Shown: positions 54,067 to 62,346 of the stretch, piece after piece
How positions within the stretch are numbered: position 1 is the first letter of the stretch
Layout of the letters: every line of letters starts with the position of its first letter
Assembly (NCBI RefSeq): GCF_000722635.1
Contig: NZ_JOKH01000005.1
Coordinates: forward strand, 176,463 to 240,462
DNA from: Endozoicomonas numazuensis
GTDB lineage: Bacteria; Pseudomonadota; Gammaproteobacteria; Pseudomonadales; Endozoicomonadaceae
Length of the DNA: 64,000 nt
Direction of reading: 5' to 3'
The notes under the pieces: model-generated
Databases searched by the model: none
The model's input: only the letters and a program-made list of their open reading frames with translations
What the model was told of the DNA's origin: nothing
Program-made: the position numbers and the translations under genes

Positions 54067-54873
54067 TCACCAGTATTTGTAGAAATGATGTACAGGCCCA
54101 CTACTCTGACCGATGTTCAGTTTGTCGGCTTGGGCAATGGCTTGGGCAATGTACTTTTTAGCCTCCGGGATGGCCTCAGTCATGGTGTAACCACGGGCTA
54201 TCAATGCCGTGATAGCTGAGGAGAGTGTGCAACCTGTGCCGTGAGTATTTCTGGTATCTATCCAGTCAGACTCCAGGCGGTGCAGGGATTTGCCGTCGTG
54301 ATAGAAGTCGACCGCTTTGTCACCGCTGAGGTGACCGCCTTTCAGAAGGACAGCCTGTGAGCCCAGAGCCAGCAAGGGTTCAACCATATCGATCATCTGA
54401 TCCTGGTTTTCGGGTACTGGGCGGTTTAATAACACGGCTGCTTCATGCAGGTTTGGCGTGATCAGACTGGCTTTTGGAATCAGTGATTGTTTGAGCGTTT
54501 CAATGGCTGCCTGTTGCAGTAAAACATCTCCGCTGGTAGCCACCATAACCGGGTCAACCACGAGATAAGCGGGAGCATATTGGGTAATGGCATCTACAAC
54601 CGTGGTGATGACTTCCGGTTGGCTCAACATGCCCACTTTTACCGCCTTGATTGCAAGGTCGGAGAATACAGAATTCAGTTGTTGCCGGATAAAGGCAGGC
54701 TCTATATCAAAAATCCCCTGTACACCCTGAGTGTTCTGGGCTGTCAGGGCAGTAATAACACTGCAGCCATAAGCACCCAGCGCTGAAAAGGCTTTTAAGT
54801 CAGCCTGTATACCGGCTCCGCCACCACTGTCTGATCCGGCAATGGTAAGGGCAATAGGAGTCTCATTAGTCAT
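54067..54873 (-). CDS. thiD: Hydroxymethylpyrimidine/phosphomethylpyrimidine kinase
   Basis: This 268-residue enzyme phosphorylates HMP and HMP-phosphate for thiamine synthesis. ALTIAGSDSGGGAGIQADLKAF and the NTHGTGCTLSSAI anion hole with catalytic Cys are present. It is the first gene of the operon, about 100 bases downstream of the riboswitch, and would feed imported or salvaged pyrimidine into thiamine. Confidence 0.95.
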   Translation of the reverse strand: MTNETPIALTIAGSDSGGGAGIQADLKAFSALGAYGCSVITALTAQNTQGVQGIFDIEPAFIRQQLNSVFSDLAIKAVKVGMLSQPEVITTVVDAITQYAPAYLVVDPVMVATSGDVLLQQAAIETLKQSLIPKASLITPNLHEAAVLLNRPVPENQDQMIDMVEPLLALGSQAVLLKGGHLSGDKAVDFYHDGKSLHRLESDWIDTRNTHGTGCTLSSAITALIARGYTMTEAIPEAKKYIAQAIAQADKLNIGQSSGPVHHFYKYW

Positions 54874-54975
54874 CGTTCGGTGTACTTCCTCCGAACTGAC
54901 GTAGAAAGGTGCTCAAGAGCAAATGAAGGTGGGTAACTGGCAATATGCCCAGTGCAACAGGCTCGTGCTCGCCCA

Positions 54976-55108
54976 ACCGTCGGTTTCCTACGCCAGTATA
55001 ATCTGGTTCAGGTTCAATGGGTCTCTCTCAGTCTGGGACGTTCAGGAAGTTGCCCGAGCACTCTGTTCCCGGTCAGGCTTCTTAGTCCCAGACACCCCAA
55101 CCAACGGT
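54976..55108 (-). promoter_or_regulatory. TPP (THI-box) riboswitch
   Basis: On the minus strand the P1 arms accgttggtt (55108-55099) and aaccgacggt (54985-54976) pair throughout with one G-U wobble. Between them are ggggtg, the core ctgaga, and ctga-accaga-ttatactggcg, close to the conserved pyrophosphate-helix sequence. An extended P3 (cctgaccgggaacagagtgc region) lies in between. It controls thiD-thiZ-thiX-thiY, presumably off when TPP is high. Confidence 0.9.
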
Positions 55109-55137
55109 GCGAGTCTATTTTGTTTCAGGGGGGATGT

Positions 55138-55764
55138 CTATTCTTCAAAAGGCCCGTTGCAGCCCAGTTCAGGGTGCTTTGGCTGGTGGGGAAGGAAGAA
55201 TCGGTGCATTTCCAGAAAATCCCGATCCTGGTCTCCGGTCATGGTCATGGGTTCACCGAATACCACGCGCTTGTTTCCAAAGTCGAAAGAGATAGGAACA
55301 ATGGGAATATCAGCGCTCTGTGCAATGTGATAAAAGCCTGTCTTCCAACGTTTGACCTTGGAGCGGGTACCTTCGGGTGTAATCACCAGAACGAAGTGGT
55401 CCGCCTTGCGAATTTCCCCTGCTGATTGTTCCACCCGGTTGATGGATTTATGACGTTCAATAGCTACCCCCCCCAGGCTTCTCATCAGCCACCCCAGAGG
55501 TGGGTAAAAGAGGGTGTGTTTGCCAAAAAAACGTATTTTAAGACGAAGAATCAGTTTGGTTGCGGCTCCGACCACAAAATCCCAGTTGGACGTATGATGA
55601 GCAACGATGACAACATACTTGTCGATTCTGGGAAGTTCACCTTCCAGTTTCCAACCTCCCATTAACCAGAGAGCAAGGCGACCCAGTCCCTCTAATACAA
55701 TATTTCGGGAAGCATAATTTTTGTCAGCGTGCTGGCTGCTCCAGGTTTTATTTTCACTCATCAT
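55138..55764 (-). CDS. Lysophospholipid/glycerol-3-phosphate acyltransferase family protein
   Basis: This protein of about 208 residues has the PlsC-type motif HHTSNWD (His57-x4-Asp62 from this start), the FGKHTLF region and TPEGTRSK, then IPIVPISFDFG. It would transfer an acyl chain to a lysophospholipid at the membrane. The start is uncertain: ATG 55764 is used; longer versions reach 55833. It is separated from mutM by about 100 bases on the same strand. Confidence 0.8.
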   Translation of the reverse strand: MMSENKTWSSQHADKNYASRNIVLEGLGRLALWLMGGWKLEGELPRIDKYVVIVAHHTSNWDFVVGAATKLILRLKIRFFGKHTLFYPPLGWLMRSLGGVAIERHKSINRVEQSAGEIRKADHFVLVITPEGTRSKVKRWKTGFYHIAQSADIPIVPISFDFGNKRVVFGEPMTMTGDQDRDFLEMHRFFLPHQPKHPELGCNGPFEE

Positions 55765-55867
55765 ATTCTTTCGTTTGGAATGGGGGGCTGTTTGAAAGGT
55801 CATGGCGGTTAACAATTCAGTAAGAACGGCCAAATTTCACCTCGCCCCCTATATTTCAATCAGCCTC

Positions 55868-56683
55868 TTATCGTTGGCACTTTTTGCAGTAGCAGGTACT
55901 GCGATTACCCAGCCGGATTTCTACAATGGGGGTTGAGCAATGGATACAGGGTTGCCCCTTGCGTCCATAAACAGCCAGTTCCTGTTTGAAATACCCCGGT
56001 TTGCCATCACCCCCAACAAAGTCTCTCAAGGTGGTTCCACCCTGTTCAATGGCTTTTGCCAGAGTCTCTTTGATGCTGTCGGTCAGTCGATCATAGCGGA
56101 CTCTGGATATTTTTCCGCAGGGTCTGTCGGGTCGAATACCTGCTTTGAACAGGGCTTCATTGGCATAAATGTTTCCCACCCCGACTACAACATGGTTGTC
56201 CATGATGAACGTTTTTACCGGCTGTGATTTTCCACGGGAACAGAGATAAAGCCTTTGAGCTGTGAAGTCATCACTGAGTGGTTCCGGGCCGAGTTTGCTT
56301 AACAGGTTATGCTCCATAACATTGTCGTTAATCCAGAGCACTGCACCGAAACGTCTTGGGTCGGTATATCTCAGTCTTATGCCATTACCGAACACCAGAT
56401 CGACATGATCATGTTTCTCGGCTTTTCGCGGTTCATTCAGTACTCGCAGACTTCCGGACATGCCCAGGTGAACCAGCAGTGTTCCTGCATCTGTTGAGAT
56501 CAGAAGGTACTTGGCTCGTCGGGTTACGGAACGAATAACTTGTCCAGCAAGGTGCTGCTTTAACTGTTCTGGAACCGGCCAGCGAAGACGTGGATTGCGA
56601 ACAATAACATCGGCTACGGTCTGACCTTCAATATGAGGCGCAATACCTCTGCGGGTGGTTTCAACTTCAGGTAATTCAGGCAT
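55868..56683 (-). CDS. mutM: Formamidopyrimidine-DNA glycosylase
   Basis: This 271-residue repair enzyme excises 8-oxoguanine and FapyG. It begins [13 protein letters not shown], where Pro2 is the catalytic nucleophile, and has the C-terminal zinc finger CIHC...CYCKKC. The [11 protein letters not shown] and [13 protein letters not shown] segments are present. Length is typical. Confidence 0.95.
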   Translation of the reverse strand: MPELPEVETTRRGIAPHIEGQTVADVIVRNPRLRWPVPEQLKQHLAGQVIRSVTRRAKYLLISTDAGTLLVHLGMSGSLRVLNEPRKAEKHDHVDLVFGNGIRLRYTDPRRFGAVLWINDNVMEHNLLSKLGPEPLSDDFTAQRLYLCSRGKSQPVKTFIMDNHVVVGVGNIYANEALFKAGIRPDRPCGKISRVRYDRLTDSIKETLAKAIEQGGTTLRDFVGGDGKPGYFKQELAVYGRKGQPCIHCSTPIVEIRLGNRSTCYCKKCQR

Positions 56684-56896
56684 CCGCCAACAGTAGCAAA
56701 TCTATCAAAAAAAGGCGATGCGATAAGACTCTGACAGGTAAAGAAACTCGTGCTGAAGTTAGGTAAATATCCCGCTTAGGGCTTCGAAAAGTAACGACAA
56801 ATTATCCATATCAAATGCGGTGATCTCGCTGGTAATATGGTTCCACTCTTGCCCCAATTCAGTTTCGGCAAAAGCACACCATAACAGTGAGAAGAA

Positions 56897-58303
56897 ATGA
56901 CAACCACCCCGCCTCTATACCAACGGTATTTTAAGGAATTACGAGAACTCATTTATTTGTCCGGCCCTATCCTTGGCGCTCAGCTGGCGACAACAGGTAT
57001 GGGGTTTGTGGATACCAGTATGTCAGGCCAATATTCTGCCGAAGACCTGGCAGCCGTCGCCATTGGTTCCAGTATCTGGGTCCCTCTTTATCTGTTGATC
57101 AGGGGGATTTTGATGGCAACGACGCCGACAGTGGCTCATTTGTTTGGAGCCCGAAAAGTTGACGAGATCGCGTCACCGGTTCGTCAGGCTATGTGGCTGT
57201 CTCTGGTATTGAGTGTTATTGGTATGGTGCTGATGATGAATCCCATGCCTTTGCTCAACTTTCTTGAAGTGGACCCCGGTATGGCCGCCAAAACCGAGGC
57301 CTATCTTGCAGCCTTGGCCTGGGGAGTACCCGGTATTTGTTTATATCAAACCATGGTCAGTTATTGTGAAGGTCGTTCTATTACCAAACCGGCGATGCTG
57401 ATCAGTTTTGTTGCGCTATTGATCAATATTCCAACCAATTATGTACTGATCTACGGAAAGTTTGGTTTTCCTGAAATGGGAGGCGTAGGTTGTGGTTATG
57501 CAACGGCTATTTGCTTCTGGGTTATGTGCCTGCTGATGTTTTGTTACACCCGGTACAACCAGAAGCATAAAGAAGTGAACCTTTTTGATCACTTTGAGTG
57601 GCCAGACATGAACCGCATCGTTGCTCATCTGAAGTTGGGTGTTCCTATGGGGTTGGCCATCTTCTTTGAAGCCAGTATTTTTTCTGCCGTTGCACTGGTG
57701 ATTGGGAAGCTGGGCGCTGTGACGGTGGCGGGTCACCAGATCGCATTAAGCCTGGCCAGTATGGCTTTCATGGTGCCGTTGAGTATGTCCATGGGTATTA
57801 CCATCCGGGTAGGGCAGGCTTTGGGGGCAGATGATCCTCAGGCTGCCAGATTTTCAGGTTACTCCGGTATTGTTGCGACCCTGCTGACCGCGACGCTCAT
57901 GGCAGCCATGATGTGGGCATTTGCTGACGCATTGACTTCTCTTTATACCCAGGATACTGCGGTCAAAGCGTTGGCAGCACAGTTGCTGATTTTTGCAGCA
58001 TTGTTCCAGTATGCTGACGGGATTCAAGTGGCTTCCAATGGGGCATTGAGAGGCTATAAAGATACCCGCGTACCTATGATCATTATTCTGATTGCCTGTT
58101 GGGGCATAGCATTACCATTAGGCTATACCCTGGGGCTGACAGACTTGATAGCCGATGAACCTATGGGTCCTCATGGTCTCTGGGTCGGATTGGTGCTGGC
58201 TTTGACCCTTTCTGCGGTGTTTCTGCTGCTGCGTTTCAGGTCTTTAAGTAAAAGGGAAGTTGAGAAACAGTTTGTTTCCATGGAGGTCGCTTCTGCGATT
58301 TGA
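56897..58303 (+). CDS. MATE-family multidrug/Na+ efflux transporter
   Basis: This 468-residue inner-membrane protein has about 12 hydrophobic segments and MATE landmarks: LIYLSGPILGAQLATTGMGFVDTSMSGQ, the GVPMGLAIFFEASIF segment and LGAVTVAGHQIALSLASMAFMVPLSMSM. It resembles NorM-type members. It exports drugs or metabolites using Na+ or H+. It is divergent from mutM with a 213-base gap. Confidence 0.9.
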   Translation: MTTTPPLYQRYFKELRELIYLSGPILGAQLATTGMGFVDTSMSGQYSAEDLAAVAIGSSIWVPLYLLIRGILMATTPTVAHLFGARKVDEIASPVRQAMWLSLVLSVIGMVLMMNPMPLLNFLEVDPGMAAKTEAYLAALAWGVPGICLYQTMVSYCEGRSITKPAMLISFVALLINIPTNYVLIYGKFGFPEMGGVGCGYATAICFWVMCLLMFCYTRYNQKHKEVNLFDHFEWPDMNRIVAHLKLGVPMGLAIFFEASIFSAVALVIGKLGAVTVAGHQIALSLASMAFMVPLSMSMGITIRVGQALGADDPQAARFSGYSGIVATLLTATLMAAMMWAFADALTSLYTQDTAVKALAAQLLIFAALFQYADGIQVASNGALRGYKDTRVPMIIILIACWGIALPLGYTLGLTDLIADEPMGPHGLWVGLVLALTLSAVFLLLRFRSLSKREVEKQFVSMEVASAI

Positions 58304-58308
58304 GGGGA

Positions 58309-58336
58309 TAAAAAAGAGCCGGCGAATGCCGGCTCG
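58309..58336 (-). terminator. Rho-independent terminator for the paralogue at 58358-59422
   Basis: On the minus strand GAGCCGGC-attc-GCCGGCTC is followed by TTTTTTATC. It lies just after the stop codon of the 354-residue paralogue. On the plus strand it follows the MATE gene without a T-run. Confidence 0.85.
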
Positions 58337-58357
58337 GTCAGTTCTTGCTTGAGCAGA

Positions 58358-59422
58358 TCAATCCTCTGCAGCTAACTCGTCTAACTCCTCCTGAAGTTGT
58401 CGGTAATCACGCTCTATCTGGCGTAAGCGCATGTTTTCAGCTCTGATAGCTTCATCATCTACATCCATCAGAGCTTCGGCTATACCAAGATTTCGTCTAG
58501 TTGCAGCCAGCTGTTCACGGAGCGCTTGCATCTCTTCATCGCGAACCGGTACTTCTTCAACTTCGTCCTGAAGCATTCTAACGCTGTTCTGTGCTACTTG
58601 AAGTTGTTCTTGAGCCGTTTCCAGTTCTCCCTGCTTCCGTCCCAGATCCAGATTACGTTCAATCAGGACATCTTCAAAACTAAGGCGACGATCAAGTTCA
58701 TGATTAAATAGTCTCAGAGCATCGGTGTCGGCACGTTCTTCTGCACAGAGTTTCGCTTCAGCCCGACGGTTCAGGATATGAGTGACAGCTCGAGTGGTGA
58801 TACCCGCTAACGCTGCGGTGGCCGCTACAGTAAAGCCAACCTGAGGCAGTACACAAAATGGTGCCAGCACGGTCACAGAGTGTTTGAGCATGTTTTTGAA
58901 GCTGAAGAAACGATCCTCAGCATTTTTCTCATGCTTCCGAGTTTTTATATCCGACGTTTTGATTTGTTTAAGGGGGGTTGTGAATGCCGCATTGGAGTCC
59001 CTGCCTGCCTGTTGAAGAGCGGTTCTGAGAGCCTCGTTATTTTGGGCTTTGATCTGTTTCAACTCAGAAGATCTTCCCCAGTTCTGCCAGAGGTAGCCAA
59101 GCACAGGAACGACGGTGGGAGCTGCAACGGTAGCCCCTGCCGCTATTGTACCCAGAGTGGCAGAGCCAACCCCTTTGACTGAGACTTCCCGGGCTAATGC
59201 TGACTTCATTGTGTCGGGTAAAATGGAAGCTTGCAGCTCGGCAATCCTGTTGCTGACAGGTGCTACATAAGAAGCCACACAGCCATTGATATAGTTGGCT
59301 GCATCACTGATAAACGTGACCGCTTTGCCAAGGTAGTTGGAAGCGGCTTCCAGATTCGCAGGCTCGGTAGATTGCACATAGTGCGTACCGTTGTAGATGA
59401 ATGTTTTTTCAGCAATGTCCAT
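58358..59422 (-). CDS. Bilobed-hydrophobic coiled-coil protein, paralogue 1
   Basis: I do not recognise a characterised family for this 354-residue protein. The N-terminus (EKTFIYNGTHYVQ) is followed by hydrophobic lobe 1 (about 84-112, VKGVGSATLGTIAAG...VLGYLW), a charged loop, and hydrophobic lobe 2 (about 181-210, HSVTVLAPFCVLPQVGF); residues 222-352 are predicted coiled coil, Glu/Gln/Arg-rich. There is no signal peptide. Paralogue 2 (59588-60517) shares all of the front part. A GGAGG is well spaced from ATG 59422. The paired hydrophobic lobes recall Inc-type inclusion-membrane proteins of Chlamydia, a suggestion only. Confidence 0.65.
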   Translation of the reverse strand: MDIAEKTFIYNGTHYVQSTEPANLEAASNYLGKAVTFISDAANYINGCVASYVAPVSNRIAELQASILPDTMKSALAREVSVKGVGSATLGTIAAGATVAAPTVVPVLGYLWQNWGRSSELKQIKAQNNEALRTALQQAGRDSNAAFTTPLKQIKTSDIKTRKHEKNAEDRFFSFKNMLKHSVTVLAPFCVLPQVGFTVAATAALAGITTRAVTHILNRRAEAKLCAEERADTDALRLFNHELDRRLSFEDVLIERNLDLGRKQGELETAQEQLQVAQNSVRMLQDEVEEVPVRDEEMQALREQLAATRRNLGIAEALMDVDDEAIRAENMRLRQIERDYRQLQEELDELAAED

Positions 59423-59546
59423 GCTGCTTCCTCCATGTTTGAGCTTGGTTCAGAGGCCTTCTCCGGGATCTCTATAAATTAAGACTGTTCTGAATAAAGG
59501 AAGTTCTGGAGCTGAACTGACAGGATGGTTAGTCTTTTTGGCAGGC

Positions 59547-59573
59547 ATAAAAAAGCCGGCGCAAGGCCGGCTT
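59547..59573 (-). terminator. Rho-independent terminator for paralogue 2
   Basis: On the minus strand AGCCGGCC-ttgc-GCCGGCTTTTTTATGC forms a stable hairpin with a T-run, 15 bases after the paralogue 2 stop codon. Confidence 0.85.
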
Positions 59574-59587
59574 AGTGATGAAGAGAC

Positions 59588-60517
59588 TTATGGTACGAGG
59601 AGATCATCGTCGTCATCATCGATTGGAATGGCTACTTCATCCAGACGGTTTCTAAAGGCTTCAAGTTGATCATTTTGCCTTTGAACCAGAGTAGCGGTAT
59701 TAGCCAAAACAGTATTTTGCTCCTGAATGATTTCGTCATTAGCTACTTTCTCTCTAGTTGTATCCTTCAGCTCTTGCAGTCTGTTTCGGAGCTGTCTCAG
59801 TGAGCTAGCACTTTTCTGTTCAGCTACCGCCTGACTGGCTTCACCACGATAGTTCAGGACGTGAGTGACTGCTCGTGCGGTAAGACCTACCACGGCAGCT
59901 GTTCCTGCTACAGCAAAGCCAACCTGTGGAAGAACACAGAAAGGTGCCAGAACAGTAACCGTGTGCTTGAGTATATTCTTGAAGCTGAAGAAGCTGTCTT
60001 TAGCATTCTGCTTATGCTTGCGAACCATCAGGTTGGCTTTAGCAATCTGGGCGTCGGCAGTTTCAATCGCATCATTGATATTCGTTGCAGACTGTGCCAG
60101 AACGTTGTCTAGAGCCTTTTGGTTTTCTGATTTCAGTCCACTTAGCTCAAAGCTTCTGCCCAAGCCTTTACGGATGTAGTTCACGATAGGCAGTACCGAA
60201 GGGAGAGCCACCGCAGCAACTGTTCCAGCTGTGGCAGAGCCTACACCTTTAACGGTAACTTCCTGGCCCAGTGTTGAAGTCACAGCTTCAGGTAGCTGGC
60301 CAGCGGCTGCATTCTGCAGTTCAACAATTTTACTGGTCACAGGCGTCACGTAGGGGGCTACTACACCGTTGATGTAGTTAGCAGCGTCGGTTGCTCCGGT
60401 TACGGCCATTCCAAGGTATTCAGAAGCCAGCTGAGTAGCTTTTTCCAGAGTACCTGGCTCTACAAACGGTACGTATTGAGCACCGTTATATACAAAAGTT
60501 GCTCCATTAGCATCCAT
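59588..60517 (-). CDS. Bilobed-hydrophobic coiled-coil protein, paralogue 2
   Basis: This protein of about 309 residues starts at ATG 60517, placed by the GGAGG at ideal spacing and by alignment with paralogue 1; the frame also extends upstream to 60562. ATFVYNGAQYVPFVEPGTLE corresponds to the paralogue 1 opening. Lobe 1 is near 87-115 and lobe 2 near 184-213 (HTVTVLAPFCVLPQVGF, almost identical in both). The coiled-coil tail ends in an acidic run (IDDDDDDLLVP) not present in paralogue 1. The function is unknown; a membrane-inserted effector is one hypothesis. Confidence 0.65.
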   Translation of the reverse strand: MDANGATFVYNGAQYVPFVEPGTLEKATQLASEYLGMAVTGATDAANYINGVVAPYVTPVTSKIVELQNAAAGQLPEAVTSTLGQEVTVKGVGSATAGTVAAVALPSVLPIVNYIRKGLGRSFELSGLKSENQKALDNVLAQSATNINDAIETADAQIAKANLMVRKHKQNAKDSFFSFKNILKHTVTVLAPFCVLPQVGFAVAGTAAVVGLTARAVTHVLNYRGEASQAVAEQKSASSLRQLRNRLQELKDTTREKVANDEIIQEQNTVLANTATLVQRQNDQLEAFRNRLDEVAIPIDDDDDDLLVP

Positions 60518-60562
60518 GTTTCTATCCTCCATGATTTTGAGCTTGTAGTCGGTTAGGGACAA

Positions 60563-60770
60563 TCCCTGTCACCCAATACCAATTCAGACTGGTGTAATGG
60601 GAGAGAGTTCGAAAAGTTCCCTAACAAGCGTGTTAATTAGGCCTAATGGATACAGAACTTTCGACCAAAGTCGTAAGTAAATGCATTTAAAGAGATAAGA
60701 AGTTCAGTTTTTATTCATTGCTTTGAATTTACTGTGTGTCGCGTACCCTCAAACACACAGGTATATAACA
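60563..60770. other. Divergent intergenic region, AT-rich
   Basis: About 210 bases separate paralogue 2 from the outer-membrane protein. It presumably contains promoters in both directions. No clear operator was seen. Confidence 0.4.
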
Positions 60771-61442
60771 ATGCAGTTCAAAAAAATCATGTTAGCTGGT
60801 GCCGTTGTCGCAGTGGCTTCTACTCAAGTCATGGCCAGCGATATCTTCATTGGTGGTGTTTATGGTCGAATTGGGCAGGATATGAATCTGAAGTCCAATG
60901 GTTCCACGCTTCGTTCTGACATCACCGATGCCCGTATCGAAAATAAGCTGGAAAACCGTGACATGGTCGGTTTCAGGTTGGGAACCTGGCTGAATGATAA
61001 TACCCGTATCTACGGTAACTTCATTCTGGACGACAAGAGCTACAAGAAGAGCAGCACTACCACCAGTGAGAGCTATCGCTATAAGAATTATGAGTTGAGC
61101 CTGTCGGCAGACTATGTCATTCCACTGACCGATTCAGGCAATACTCAGTTTTATGCCGGTGGTACCCTCGGTCTGAATAAACTGAAATATGCTCAGGGCC
61201 AATTCAGGGAAAAAGAGACGGGAGCTCATGTTAATGGCAGCCGCACCAAGCGAGACACTGCTCTGATGTATGGTCTGCAGACCGGTATTATCCAGAATTT
61301 GACTGACAACCTTTCGGCAGAGCTGGGCTATCGCTACACTCGGTCCAACAATGAAATCGCTGGTACTTTCAATGGCGAACGCTTGAAGTTGGAGAGCAAG
61401 TCCCAGCAGTCAGCTTTCCTGGCATTGAACTATAGTTTTTAA
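60771..61442 (+). CDS. Outer-membrane beta-barrel protein
   Basis: This protein of about 223 residues has the signal peptide MQFKKIMLAGAVVAVASTQVMA and amphipathic strands ending in LNYSF with a C-terminal Phe, typical of small outer-membrane barrels (the OmpA-barrel/porin-like class). SDIFIGGVYGRIGQDM starts the mature part. ATG 60771 is chosen for the signal peptide; the frame extends upstream. It lies 196 bases before phoP-like; co-regulation is possible but not shown. Confidence 0.75.
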   Translation: MQFKKIMLAGAVVAVASTQVMASDIFIGGVYGRIGQDMNLKSNGSTLRSDITDARIENKLENRDMVGFRLGTWLNDNTRIYGNFILDDKSYKKSSTTTSESYRYKNYELSLSADYVIPLTDSGNTQFYAGGTLGLNKLKYAQGQFREKETGAHVNGSRTKRDTALMYGLQTGIIQNLTDNLSAELGYRYTRSNNEIAGTFNGERLKLESKSQQSAFLALNYSF

Positions 61443-61638
61443 TCGGTTGCCGGCATCTGATTCGGGGTTGGCAAAATACCAGCTCTGAATCAGGTAGAGT
61501 TCATACACAGTTCATTTGAGTTATGGCAACCTGTTGCATCGACAACAACCATCAGTCGAGACTTGGCTGAGGGGATGCCTGAACGTTCCAACTGTATAAA
61601 TGGTTTCACTGTTTATAGAGAAAAGACAGGACAATTCC

Positions 61639-62313
61639 ATGAAGTTTATGGTGGTGGAAGACGACGACCTGCTGCGTCATCACATCAGTTACCAGCTGGG
61701 CAGTCTGGAGCATAAAGTCTACTCGGCACCTGATGCCCGGGAAGCGCTCTACTTTGCCGATCAATATACGCCTGATGCGGCCATTATCGACCTGGGTCTG
61801 CCCGGTATGGATGGTCTTGAGCTGATCAGAACCCTCAGGGATCAGGGGAAAAACTTTCCCATTCTGATTCTTACCGCTCGAGGCAACTGGGAAGACAAAG
61901 TATCGGGTCTGGAAGCGGGAGCCGATGACTATCTGGTTAAACCTTTTCGTTTTGAAGAATTAAAGGCCCGGTTGAATGCTCTGGTCAGGCGTTCAGCCGG
62001 TTTTAGTCAGCCTCGAATAAAAGCGGGTCCATTGATGCTGGATTTGTCTCGCAAACAGGTCTGGTGTCATGACAAGAGTCTGTCGCTTACCGCTTATGAG
62101 TACAAAATTCTTGAATACATGATGCGCCATGCCCAACAGGTGGTTTCCAAGCGGCATCTGATTGATGAGCTGTATGAAGATGAAGGCAGGGACAGCAATG
62201 TGCTGGAAGTTCTGGTCGGTCGTCTTCGGAAAAAACTTGAGGGTGAGGGTGTGGATAATCCGATAGAAACCGTTCGTGGGCAGGGCTATCTTTTTACTCT
62301 ATCGTGCTCTTAA
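61639..62313 (+). CDS. phoP: PhoP-like response regulator (OmpR family)
   Basis: This protein of about 224 residues has a receiver domain (Asp9/Asp10, phosphoacceptor Asp51 in IIDLGLPGMDG, Lys101) and a winged-helix output domain (SLTAYEYKILEYMMRH... RGQGYLF). ATG 61639 fits the family; an upstream frame is open. It is 33 bases before a kinase whose H-box matches PhoQ, suggesting a Mg2+/acid/peptide-sensing system. The gene symbol is assigned by similarity and pairing. Confidence 0.88.
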   Translation: MKFMVVEDDDLLRHHISYQLGSLEHKVYSAPDAREALYFADQYTPDAAIIDLGLPGMDGLELIRTLRDQGKNFPILILTARGNWEDKVSGLEAGADDYLVKPFRFEELKARLNALVRRSAGFSQPRIKAGPLMLDLSRKQVWCHDKSLSLTAYEYKILEYMMRHAQQVVSKRHLIDELYEDEGRDSNVLEVLVGRLRKKLEGEGVDNPIETVRGQGYLFTLSCS

Positions 62314-62346
62314 CGTCACAGAGACCCATTGCAAAGCCATGAACGT

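Noticed and set aside
54952-55425. Plus-strand frames over the riboswitch and acyltransferase
   Set aside because: The sequence is explained by the TPP aptamer and the acyltransferase on the minus strand.
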